The position numbers and the translations under genes are program-made. Below the pieces are notes generated by a model, which was given only the letters and a program-made list of their open reading frames with translations, did not search any database and had not been told where the DNA came from. From DATKKX01 sp035542775 (GTDB lineage: Bacteria; Planctomycetota; Phycisphaerae; UBA1845; UTPLA1): DNA of 5,805 nt. Within the stretch, counting starts at the first letter, position 1, and each line of letters begins with the position of its first letter. The stretch covers positions 1-5,805 of the forward strand of contig DATKKX010000470.1 of NCBI GenBank assembly GCA_035542775.1. Reading direction: 5' to 3'. This document shows, one piece after another, positions 1 to 5,805 of this stretch.

Positions 1-695
1 AGCGTGAGGTACTTCTGCACCTCTTGGAATTTGGCGAATGCGATGATCGGCACCGGATTCATTTGCCCGTCGGCCACGCCGGTCTGCAGGGCGGTATACA
101 CCTCGGCCCAGGCCAGCGCCGTCGGCTGTCCGCCCAAGGCCGAAATAATAGCCTTGTGCGTATCCAAGCCCATGGTGCGGATCTTCAGGCCGACCATGTC
201 GGCCGGGGAGGTGATGGGCCTTTTGTTGTTGGTGATCTGGAAGAATCCGCCCGAGTCCCCGAAGCCCAGGACCGTCATGCCGGTCTTCTTTTTGATGTCC
301 GCGGCCAGCCGCTGTCCGAACGGGCCATCGAATACGGCATAGGTTGTGCTGATATTCGGGAAAGCGAACGGGACGTCCAGCACGCCGATCAGCGGGTATC
401 CACCGGCGAAGCCTCCCGTCGAGAAGATGCCGGATTCGATCACGCCGGACTTCACCTGCTCGAGCACTTCGTTGTCCTTGCCAAGTTGGCCATTGGGGAA
501 GGTCTGCACGGTGATGCCACCGTTGGTGCCCGCCTCGACCAGGCTCTTGAATACGGTGACCATTGCCCCGGTGGGGTTGTCGAATGGGTCGTCCTGATTC
601 AAATGGTGTAGCTTGATAGTCTTAGCAGCCATCGCAGGGGATAAGAAAAGAGTCATAGCCAACGTCAGCAGCACGATCATTCTGATGGTTCTCAT
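1..695 (-). CDS. dctP: TRAP transporter substrate-binding protein DctP (3' end missing)
   Basis: Periplasmic solute receptor of a TRAP transporter; it captures the substrate and delivers it to the DctQ-DctM membrane complex. I translated the minus strand by hand from the ATG at 695-693. The frame stays open to the window edge and gives 231 complete codons. Family members are usually about 320-340 residues, so roughly 100 C-terminal residues lie outside. Residues 1-23 form a Sec signal peptide (MRTIRMIVLLTL..., predicted cleavage after SPAMA). The mature protein shows family hallmarks: FPNGQLGKDNEVLEQVKSG (66-84), LKIRTM (170-175) with Arg173 in the position that usually contacts a substrate carboxylate, and AEVYTALQTGVADGQMNP (197-214) followed by FQEVQKYLTL. 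A strong ribosome site (GGAGGAGGA, 700-708) sits four bases before the start. The gene follows dctM after 57 bases and is probably co-transcribed. The substrate is unknown; a carboxylate is inferred from Arg173. Confidence 0.95.
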   Translation of the reverse strand, partial: MRTIRMIVLLTLAMTLFLSPAMAAKTIKLHHLNQDDPFDNPTGAMVTVFKSLVEAGTNGGITVQTFPNGQLGKDNEVLEQVKSGVIESGIFSTGGFAGGYPLIGVLDVPFAFPNISTTYAVFDGPFGQRLAADIKKKTGMTVLGFGDSGGFFQITNNKRPITSPADMVGLKIRTMGLDTHKAIISALGGQPTALAWAEVYTALQTGVADGQMNPVPIIAFAKFQEVQKYLT

Positions 696-753
696 CCGGT
701 CCTCCTCCGTTGCAGTCAATGCGTTGTGAGAAAGCGAGGGCTCGAGTTGCCCA

Positions 754-2037
754 TTAATGTCCGAGCATGAGTCTCGGCAGGAACAACGTCAGCTGTTCCC
801 AATACGAAATGACGAAGAGCACCAGCGTCTCAACAATAATGAACGGTATCAGGGGACGGCTGATCCGCTCGATGGTTTCCCCCGTGATTGAACACATGAC
901 GAACAGGCATGCCCCGACCGGCGGCGTCATCAGGCCGATGTTCAGGGCCAAGACAATCATGATGCCGGCGTGCACTGGGTCCATGCCGATCGTCGTGGTT
1001 AGGGTGCCCAGCACCGGGGCCAGGATGATCAGCGCGGCATTGATGTCCATGATGGTTCCAATGAACAAGAGCAGGGCCAAGATCATGGCGATGATCATGT
1101 TCCGGTCCGTGGAGACGCTCAGGAACAAGGCAGCCACCTGCTGCGGCAAACGCAGGAAGGTCATCCACCAGCTCAGGATCGACGCGGCGGCGATGATGAG
1201 GAAAACGATTCCGGTAATGCGCGAGGTCTTGATGAGCATGTCCACAATATCGCGGAACGTGATCGCCCGGTACACCACCACGCTGACGGCGAGGGCGTAG
1301 GCAACGGCGATGGCGGCCGCTTCGGTCGGCGTGACAACGCCACCCAAGATGCCGCCCAATATGATGACCGGCATCAAGAGCGCCAAGACGCTATCCTTGA
1401 ACGCCCAGAGCAGGCGCACGAAACTGAATCCGTCGGCATTCTTGGGCAAATTGAGCCGGCGGCCCTGAATGGCAATGATGACCATACAAAACAGGCAGAT
1501 CAGAATGCCCGGTACAAAGCCGGCGGCGAACAGCCCGGCAATGGACGTGCCCATGAGTGAGCCGTAGATGACCATCAGGTTGGAGGGCGGAATTGTCGGG
1601 CCGATGATCGAGCCTGCCACCACCACCGCACAGGCAAAGGGGCGTGGGTACTTAGACTTGACCATGGCCGGCACGATCGTGTTGCCGAAGGCCGCCGTCT
1701 CTGCGACCGCCGCCCCGGTCATCCCCGCCATGATTACGGAGGCAACCATATTCGAGTGCGCCAGGCCTCCGCGGAAATGCCCCACGATCGCGTTGGCGAA
1801 TGCCGTCAGCCGATCGGTGATCCCTGACCGGTTCATGATTTCGCCGGCCAGAATGAAAAACGGCATGGCCATGAACGTGAAGAGGTCGAGTCCCTGGAAA
1901 TAGCGCCGCGGCGCCATGATCAAAAAATTCTGGCCGCCAATTTGGACCAAACCGATGACGCCGGCCACGCCGAGTGTGACCCCGATCGGAAGGCCCACGA
2001 ACATGAGGCCGAAGAACAGCGTAAGAACGAGGCTCAT
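754..2037 (-). CDS. dctM: TRAP transporter large permease subunit DctM
   Basis: Large membrane subunit that forms the transport path of a TRAP importer, normally driven by a sodium or proton gradient. The 427 residues match the usual full length and are hydrophobic throughout, consistent with a dozen or so membrane segments. Family motifs are in the expected order: an N-terminal segment (MSLVLTLFFGLMFVGLPIG), MPFFILAGEIM (58-68), GPTIPPS (146-152), TPTEAAA (236-242), DINAALIILAP (331-341) and TPPVG (371-375). The C-terminus ends in the typical LFLPRLM-type sequence. The start is set by a ribosome site GGGAGGT (2043-2049) five bases upstream, lying inside the end of dctQ. The ATG overlaps the dctQ stop as ATGA (four shared bases), which indicates translational coupling. 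Nothing appears truncated or missing. Confidence 0.97.
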   Translation of the reverse strand: MSLVLTLFFGLMFVGLPIGVTLGVAGVIGLVQIGGQNFLIMAPRRYFQGLDLFTFMAMPFFILAGEIMNRSGITDRLTAFANAIVGHFRGGLAHSNMVASVIMAGMTGAAVAETAAFGNTIVPAMVKSKYPRPFACAVVVAGSIIGPTIPPSNLMVIYGSLMGTSIAGLFAAGFVPGILICLFCMVIIAIQGRRLNLPKNADGFSFVRLLWAFKDSVLALLMPVIILGGILGGVVTPTEAAAIAVAYALAVSVVVYRAITFRDIVDMLIKTSRITGIVFLIIAAASILSWWMTFLRLPQQVAALFLSVSTDRNMIIAMILALLLFIGTIMDINAALIILAPVLGTLTTTIGMDPVHAGIMIVLALNIGLMTPPVGACLFVMCSITGETIERISRPLIPFIIVETLVLFVISYWEQLTLFLPRLMLGH

Positions 2038-2588
2038 GCTGCACCTCCCGAGGCGGGCTGGGCTGCCATCTGTCTTTGCATCCGGACCATGGCCACGAAG
2101 AATTGGAACGCCGCGAAAGCCGACGACACCGGAACCGAGGCGAACGGGATGACCATGTTCATGCTAAAGATGGTGGCGTAGGCGGTTGTGCCCTCCATCG
2201 TCAGGAGAATGCCGTAATAGGTCAAATATACAAAAAAGGCGATGCTGATCAGATCGAGAACCAGGATCACGGGTTTCCGCTGGCGGACAGACAGCCGCCC
2301 CAGGAACAGCTCCAGGCCGATATGCTCCCGGTAGAAGGCGGCACACGGCACAGCCAAAAGGGCAAGCCAGATCATGACGAACCTGGACAACTCTTCCGTC
2401 CAGGCGCCTCCGGCCTGAATGAGGTAGCGCTCGACTACTCCGTACCAAATGATGAGAACCATGAACGCGGCAAGCGCTGCGCAGATCCGCTCTAGGACCC
2501 AATTGAGCTGGTAGGCGATCCGCTCCAGGGGCGTCATGGCCTCCGGCGCGACAGCCTGCCCGGAATCCCTAATCACAGATTCGGACAT
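2034..2588 (-). CDS. dctQ: TRAP transporter small permease subunit DctQ
   Basis: Small membrane subunit that pairs with DctM and helps dock the DctP receptor. The 184-residue product has four likely membrane segments at about 34-56, 70-88, 107-130 and 144-168. The conserved stretch WTEELSRF (63-70), followed by an IWLALLAVPCAAF segment and YREHIGLELF (86-95), is characteristic of the family. The reading frame is open for a further 98 codons upstream, but that part is arginine/proline-rich and lies antisense-register over the hydrolase gene, so I reject it. The chosen ATG (2588-2586) has GGGGGAG eight bases upstream. A second in-frame ATG at residue 18 (MTPLERI) is a less likely start. The gene lies 31 bases after the hydrolase stop and overlaps dctM by four bases, so hydrolase-dctQ-dctM-dctP looks like one operon. 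Confidence 0.94.
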   Translation of the reverse strand: MSESVIRDSGQAVAPEAMTPLERIAYQLNWVLERICAALAAFMVLIIWYGVVERYLIQAGGAWTEELSRFVMIWLALLAVPCAAFYREHIGLELFLGRLSVRQRKPVILVLDLISIAFFVYLTYYGILLTMEGTTAYATIFSMNMVIPFASVPVSSAFAAFQFFVAMVRMQRQMAAQPASGGAA

Positions 2589-2596
2589 CAAACACA

Positions 2597-2603
2597 CTCC
2601 CCC
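2597..2603 (-). promoter_or_regulatory. Ribosome binding site of dctQ
   Basis: The minus strand reads GGGGGAG followed by eight bases and the ATG at 2588. This site decides the dctQ start at MSESVIRD and excludes the 98-codon upstream extension of the same frame, which overlaps the hydrolase gene and has no membrane-protein character. Confidence 0.7.
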
Positions 2604-2619
2604 ACACGCACGGCCGTCG

Positions 2620-3825
2620 TCAGACGCTCTCGAGATAGGCCTGCGGGATGACGGCGTACATCGCCGCGGCCTGTACCAGCTCGTTCTTCCAGGCCAGCTC
2701 GTTGGGCGCGTGCGCCTGATCCTCGTGCCCAGGGCCGAATCCCACGCACGGAATCCCGTAGCGGCCCATGATGGACACGCCGTTGGTGGAAAAGGTCCAT
2801 TTATCCACGACGGCCGGTTTCGCGAACAGCGACTGATACGCGGACACCAGCGCTTGGCAGGCCGCGTGCTTCTCTTCGACAACCCAGCACGGAAAGTAAC
2901 ACTCGGTCGGGTACACGAGTCCGGTGTAGGACGGCCGCGCGTAATCGTACAGTGATACCTGGGCGCCGGCCTTCTGGACTGCTGGCAGCGCCCGGATTTC
3001 GTCCAGCGCCCCTTGCCACGTTTCGCCCTGCGTCAGCCGGCGGTCCACCGAGATGGTGCAGCCGTCGGCAACCGCGCAGCGACTCGGGGACGTGTAGAAG
3101 ATCTCGGAGACAGTCAACGAGCCCTTGCCCAGAAACGCGTCGTCCTTCAGGCGGCCATGCAGCTGCTGCAGCTCACCCAGGATCGAACCCATTTTGAAGA
3201 TCGCGTTGTCGCCGCGCTCGGGCGCAGAGCCATGCGCGCTGACGCCGCGCACTGCGACCTTGATCTCCATGCGACCGCGCTGGCCGCGGTGAATGCGGCA
3301 GGACGTCGGCTCGGTCGAGACGACGAACTCGGGACGAATGCCGCTCTTCTCCACGATGTACTGCCAGCACAGCCCATCGCAATCCTCTTCCTGCACCGTG
3401 CCCGTGACCAGCAGCGTGTAATCTCCGGCCAGCCCGAGGTCTTTGACGATCTTGCCCGCATACACCAGCGAGGCCATGCCGCCCTTCTGATCGCTCGCGC
3501 CACGGCCACCGATCACCTTGTCGTCCTCAAAACCCTTGAACGGATCGAATTTCCAGTTTTCCGGGTTGCCGACGCCCACATTATCAATATGGGCGTCCAT
3601 GCCGATCAAGTGCCGGCCATTCCCGATGTAGCCCAGGACATTGCCCATCGGATCAATCTCGACCCGATCGAAGCCGACCAGCTCCATCTCCTGCTTGATG
3701 CGCCGGATCACCTCTCGCTCCCCACAGCTTTCGCTCGGCAGGGCAATGAGGTCGCGGAGGAATGTAAAAATGGCGGGCTTGTAGGCGTCCGCTTTCGCGC
3801 GCACCAGGTTGTAATCCAGTCCCAT
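2620..3825 (-). CDS. ygeY: M20 family metallohydrolase, YgeY-like (selenium metabolism-linked hydrolase group)
   Basis: Predicted cytoplasmic zinc-type amidohydrolase/peptidase of the M20 family (ArgE/DapE/carboxypeptidase relatives). The 401-residue product matches the roughly 400-residue YgeY group in length and in long stretches I recognise, such as EIDPMGNVLGYIG, TGTVQEEDCDGLCWQYI, FYTSPSRCAVAD and YTGLVYPTECYFP. Expected active-site residues are present: His79 and Asp81 (DAHID), Asp112 (GRGASDQKGGM), Glu146-Glu147 as base and metal ligand, Glu172 as metal ligand, His198 in the dimerisation (lid) domain (SAHGSAPERGDN), and His372 (AHAPNE). No signal peptide is visible. The frame is open 111 codons further upstream, but the start MGLDYNLV has a ribosome site (GAGGA) five bases before it and matches the family's N-terminus. 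In E. coli the relative sits in a purine/selenium-linked cluster; its exact substrate is uncertain. Here it precedes a TRAP operon, so it probably hydrolyses the imported compound (inference). Confidence 0.93.
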   Translation of the reverse strand: MGLDYNLVRAKADAYKPAIFTFLRDLIALPSESCGEREVIRRIKQEMELVGFDRVEIDPMGNVLGYIGNGRHLIGMDAHIDNVGVGNPENWKFDPFKGFEDDKVIGGRGASDQKGGMASLVYAGKIVKDLGLAGDYTLLVTGTVQEEDCDGLCWQYIVEKSGIRPEFVVSTEPTSCRIHRGQRGRMEIKVAVRGVSAHGSAPERGDNAIFKMGSILGELQQLHGRLKDDAFLGKGSLTVSEIFYTSPSRCAVADGCTISVDRRLTQGETWQGALDEIRALPAVQKAGAQVSLYDYARPSYTGLVYPTECYFPCWVVEEKHAACQALVSAYQSLFAKPAVVDKWTFSTNGVSIMGRYGIPCVGFGPGHEDQAHAPNELAWKNELVQAAAMYAVIPQAYLESV

Positions 3826-3830
3826 GACGG

Positions 3831-3835
3831 TCCTC
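3831..3835 (-). promoter_or_regulatory. Ribosome binding site of the YgeY-like hydrolase
   Basis: The minus strand reads GAGGA, then five bases, then the ATG at 3825. It supports MGLDYNLV as the true start rather than the longer open frame that extends through the intergenic promoter region into the binding-protein gene. Confidence 0.7.
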
Positions 3836-3881
3836 GCTGTGAAAATTCCAGGGCGGATCGGATAGCGCTGAGGGCAGATTC

Positions 3882-3904
3882 GGGCGAACCGTATCGGTTC
3901 GCCC
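3882..3904. promoter_or_regulatory. Perfect 9-bp inverted repeat; operator or intercistronic hairpin
   Basis: GGGCGAACC, a five-base centre (gtatc), and GGTTCGCCC form a perfect 9-bp inverted repeat. The centre coincides with most of the candidate -10 box, so a dimeric regulator bound here would block the hydrolase-TRAP promoter. In a read-through transcript from the upstream binding-protein gene the same bases would form a strong GC-rich hairpin, which could act as a weak terminator or an mRNA-stabilising element. It is not followed by a run of T on the minus strand, so a classical intrinsic terminator is unlikely. The repeat is directly visible; its role is inference. Confidence 0.6.
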
Positions 3905-3917
3905 AGTGACTTGTCAA
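3890..3917 (-). promoter_or_regulatory. Candidate sigma70-type promoter for the hydrolase-TRAP operon
   Basis: On the minus strand, a perfect consensus -35 hexamer TTGACA (3917-3912) is followed by a 16-base spacer and a weak -10 hexamer GATACG (3895-3890; three of six consensus positions, at -10 positions 2, 3 and 4). A transcript would start near 3883, giving a leader of about 58 bases before the hydrolase ATG. It lies in the only sizeable intergenic gap of the window, upstream of the hydrolase, dctQ, dctM and dctP, which is where an operon promoter would be expected. The weak -10 keeps confidence moderate; no start site was measured. Confidence 0.45.
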
Positions 3918-3977
3918 GCCGTGAATTCGGGTGAGGAGGTCGAGCATTCACAAGGCCAGGCACAGCCGATTGACGGG

Positions 3978-5591
3978 TTATCCTCCGCCGTCCTTGGCGA
4001 GCCAGATCTTCTTCATCGGCATGTACGGATCGCCGAGCGCATTGATTTCCATCCCATGCACGGATCGACGGAACACGCGCTCGTTCGTCGCGTAGTACAG
4101 CGGGATGAGCGGCGCTTGCTGCAGCACTGCACGCTCGATCGCCTGGTAGAGGGGCCACTTCTTGGCCCAGTCCCGTTCCGCGCGGGCCTGACGCAAGAGC
4201 CCGTCTATGGCCGGCTGGCGGAATCGCGTCATGTTATCCGGGCTCGTGGATTCAAGCAATTGCCCCAAGAAATCCTCCGGGCTCGGCGCGGTGGCGTACC
4301 AACTCATTCGAAACACGGGATACGTGCCGCCATAGACATTGCTTTTGTATGACGGCCAATCAACGTTGTAATGCACCTCCGCATGGACCCCGACGGCGGC
4401 AAACGCCTGAACCACGGCGTTCAGCTCGGCCTCGGTCTCGGTGCTCTTGCGGGCCGACCAGATCGGCAGCACCGGGAGCCCTTGCCCTTTGGGGTAGCCG
4501 GCATCGGTGAGGAGCTGGGCCGCCTTGGCCGGGTCATACGTGTAGCCGGTTGCGCGAGGGTCGTAGCCGTAAATGCCGGGCGGCAGAATGCCGATCCCGG
4601 GCGGATAGCGGTCGCGGTACACCTCCCGCATGATCCGGGTCCGATCGAGTGCATAATTGAGCGCCAGCCGGACGCGTACATCATCCAGCGGCTTGGCGGT
4701 CGTGCGGAGGCCAAGGAATGCCAACCCGAGATGCGGTCCGCGAACCACCGTGTATTCGTTCGACGCGAGAACCCGTTCGCGAACCGCCGCCGGGATCGGG
4801 CTGTCGTGCAGCTCGCCCCGCTGGAATGCGTGAAATGCCGCGTCGTAGTCGTCCCCGGGCAGGATATGGTAGTGAATGCGATCCAGGTACGGCGCGCCCT
4901 CGAAGTACTCCGGATTGGCGGCAAGGATCACGCGATCGTTCGGCACCCATTCGACGAACTTGAACGCTCCGGTACCGACAGGATGCGCGCCGAACCGGTC
5001 GCCCAAACGCTGCACCACGTCCCGTGGGACGATGCTGGCATAGCCCACGGCCAGGTTGAGCACGAACGGCGTGCCGGGTTCAGTCAACTCGACCTGGACA
5101 GTGTACCGGTCGAGCGCTTTCAGCCCGCCGACCTGGGTCGCCTTGCCAGCCCGGTACGCGTCCGCACCACTGATCATGGCCAGGTACGATGCGCCGGTGG
5201 ATTTCAGGGCGGGATCGAGCACGCGGGTGAGGGAGAACACGACATCGTCGGCCGTCAGCTCACGCCCATGATGGAATTTGACGCCTTTGCGCAGCTTGAA
5301 CGTCCAGACCAGCCCATCGCGGGACGCACGCCACGTCTCGGCCAGCGCAGGCCGGATCGCCAACGCCTTATCGAACTGGACCAAGCGGTCGAACATGGGA
5401 TGTGCCGCTGTCCGGCTCAGGACTTCATTGATGCGATTGGGGTCGAGCGTGACCGGATTGGCAGGCGCGAGGCGGTGATACGTGCCTCCTCGCTGCGGAG
5501 CTGAGGAAGTCTCCTGGGCGTCGGCCCTCCCGAACAGGCCGACCGTCATCATGCCGACGACCGTCATCAGTACGATTCGGCGTCGTTGCAT
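3978..5591 (-). CDS. ABC transporter substrate-binding protein, family 5 (peptide/nickel/opine type)
   Basis: Secreted periplasmic receptor of the family 5 extracellular solute-binding proteins (DppA/OppA/NikA relatives), which normally feeds an ABC importer. The 537 residues are the usual full length. Residues 1-25 form a signal peptide (MQRRRIVLMTVVGM..., likely cleavage after ADA); three arginines near the start could also suit Tat export. There is no lipobox cysteine, so it is probably soluble. The family signature spans about 84-122 (AETWRASRDGLVWTFKLRKG, VKFHHGRELTADDVVFSLTRV), with HPVGTGAFKF (203-212), a LNYALDR segment (311-317) and a C-terminal QQAPLIPLYY (491-500). The ribosome site GGGGAGGT (5597-5604) lies five bases before the ATG. 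No ABC permease or ATPase is in the window; the upstream neighbour is a TRAP DctM. The bound solute (peptide, opine, sugar, etc.) cannot be read from the sequence. Confidence 0.95.
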   Translation of the reverse strand: MQRRRIVLMTVVGMMTVGLFGRADAQETSSAPQRGGTYHRLAPANPVTLDPNRINEVLSRTAAHPMFDRLVQFDKALAIRPALAETWRASRDGLVWTFKLRKGVKFHHGRELTADDVVFSLTRVLDPALKSTGASYLAMISGADAYRAGKATQVGGLKALDRYTVQVELTEPGTPFVLNLAVGYASIVPRDVVQRLGDRFGAHPVGTGAFKFVEWVPNDRVILAANPEYFEGAPYLDRIHYHILPGDDYDAAFHAFQRGELHDSPIPAAVRERVLASNEYTVVRGPHLGLAFLGLRTTAKPLDDVRVRLALNYALDRTRIMREVYRDRYPPGIGILPPGIYGYDPRATGYTYDPAKAAQLLTDAGYPKGQGLPVLPIWSARKSTETEAELNAVVQAFAAVGVHAEVHYNVDWPSYKSNVYGGTYPVFRMSWYATAPSPEDFLGQLLESTSPDNMTRFRQPAIDGLLRQARAERDWAKKWPLYQAIERAVLQQAPLIPLYYATNERVFRRSVHGMEINALGDPYMPMKKIWLAKDGGG

Positions 5592-5665
5592 TCAGGACCT
5601 CCCCGAAGCATGTGGCGCGTCTGCTGGGGCTGGGCGTCAGATCTCGCCGTAAGCTGCGCGAAGGA

Positions 5666-5805
5666 CTAGCCCATCAGAAGCTTTGGCAGGAAGAGCACGA
5701 GCTGGGGAAACACGACGGCCAACAGGATAACTCCCACCATCACGGCCAGAAACACCCAGACGTTTTTCGACGAGTCCCCCAATGTTGTTTTCGCGATGGC
5801 CGTCG
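5666..5805 (-). CDS. TRAP transporter large permease subunit DctM, C-terminal end (5' part outside window)
   Basis: I translated the minus strand backward from the TAG at 5668-5666. The last 45 residues are present: TAIAKTTLGDSSKNVW, then a hydrophobic segment (VFLAVMVGVILLAVVF), then PQLVLFLPKLLMG. This 'K-T-x-L' helix, final membrane segment and LxLFLPxLLM-type end are typical of DctM C-termini and resemble the end of the complete DctM in this window (LTLFLPRLMLGH). It therefore looks like the end of a second, non-identical TRAP large subunit whose gene continues beyond the right edge. It is followed by 74 bases and then the family 5 binding protein. The fragment is short, so an assignment to another multi-spanning transporter cannot be fully excluded. 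Confidence 0.8.
   Translation of the reverse strand, partial: TAIAKTTLGDSSKNVWVFLAVMVGVILLAVVFPQLVLFLPKLLMG

Noticed and set aside
24..611. Plus-strand open frame (195 codons) opposite dctP
   Set aside because: The minus-strand translation gives an unambiguous DctP; the plus-strand product has no recognisable features.
2589..2882. 98-codon upstream extension of the dctQ frame
   Set aside because: The extension overlaps the hydrolase in another frame, is Arg/Pro/Ser-rich, and the ribosome site at 2597-2603 marks the shorter start.
3882..3904. Intrinsic terminator for the family 5 binding-protein gene
   Set aside because: The stem is strong, but the minus strand continues GAATCTGCCC with no T run, so the repeat is recorded as an operator/hairpin candidate instead.
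3013..3909. Plus-strand open frame (298 codons) opposite the YgeY-like hydrolase
   Set aside because: Low-information composition, no family signature, no convincing ribosome site, and complete antisense overlap with a strongly conserved enzyme.
3921..3951. Inverted repeat GTGAAT ... ATTCAC
   Set aside because: Only six base pairs with a 19-base loop; expected by chance and not tied to a clear function.
3826..4158. 111-codon upstream extension of the hydrolase frame
   Set aside because: It runs through the intergenic region into the binding-protein gene, does not resemble M20 enzymes, and the family N-terminus begins at 3825 behind a ribosome site.
4371..5504. Long plus-strand open frame (377 codons) opposite the family 5 binding protein
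   Set aside because: It is rich in Arg, Gly, Asp and His with no recognisable domain and lies fully antisense to a gene with clear family motifs; a shadow of GC-rich codon use.

Overview
Every gene I can support in this window lies on the minus strand, so transcription runs from the right end to the left. The proteins are bacterial. The secreted binding proteins carry cleavable signal peptides with no lipobox cysteine, and TRAP transporters use free periplasmic binding proteins, so a Gram-negative (diderm) cell is likely. The DNA is GC-rich with strong AGGAGG-type ribosome binding sites. I infer a proteobacterium or a related environmental, transporter-rich lineage, but the sequence does not fix the taxon.

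Layout in transcription order: (1) 5805-5666, the last 45 codons of a TRAP large membrane subunit (DctM) that begins outside the window; (2) 5591-3978, a complete family 5 ABC-type extracellular solute-binding protein with a signal peptide; (3) a 152-base gap holding a promoter candidate with a perfect consensus -35 box, whose -10 lies inside a 9-bp perfect inverted repeat; (4) 3825-2620, a complete M20 family metallohydrolase closely resembling the YgeY 'selenium metabolism-linked hydrolase' group; (5) 2588-2034, the TRAP small membrane subunit DctQ; (6) 2037-754, the TRAP large membrane subunit DctM, overlapping dctQ by four bases; (7) 695-1, the TRAP periplasmic binding protein DctP, cut by the left edge with about 231 residues present.

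Functionally this is an uptake-and-hydrolysis locus. The DctQ-DctM-DctP set is one complete ion-gradient-driven importer, probably for an organic acid or other carboxylated compound because DctP has the family's conserved arginine region. The hydrolase gene, 31 bases upstream of dctQ, probably encodes a cytoplasmic enzyme that cleaves the imported compound, for example an N-substituted or acylated amino acid. The family 5 binding protein and the second DctM are remnants or neighbours of further uptake systems. No mobile element, CRISPR array or RNA gene is visible. The locus looks like an ordinary catabolic transport operon. The most noteworthy signals are the palindrome-embedded promoter before the hydrolase and the mix of TRAP and ABC-type uptake parts around one hydrolase.
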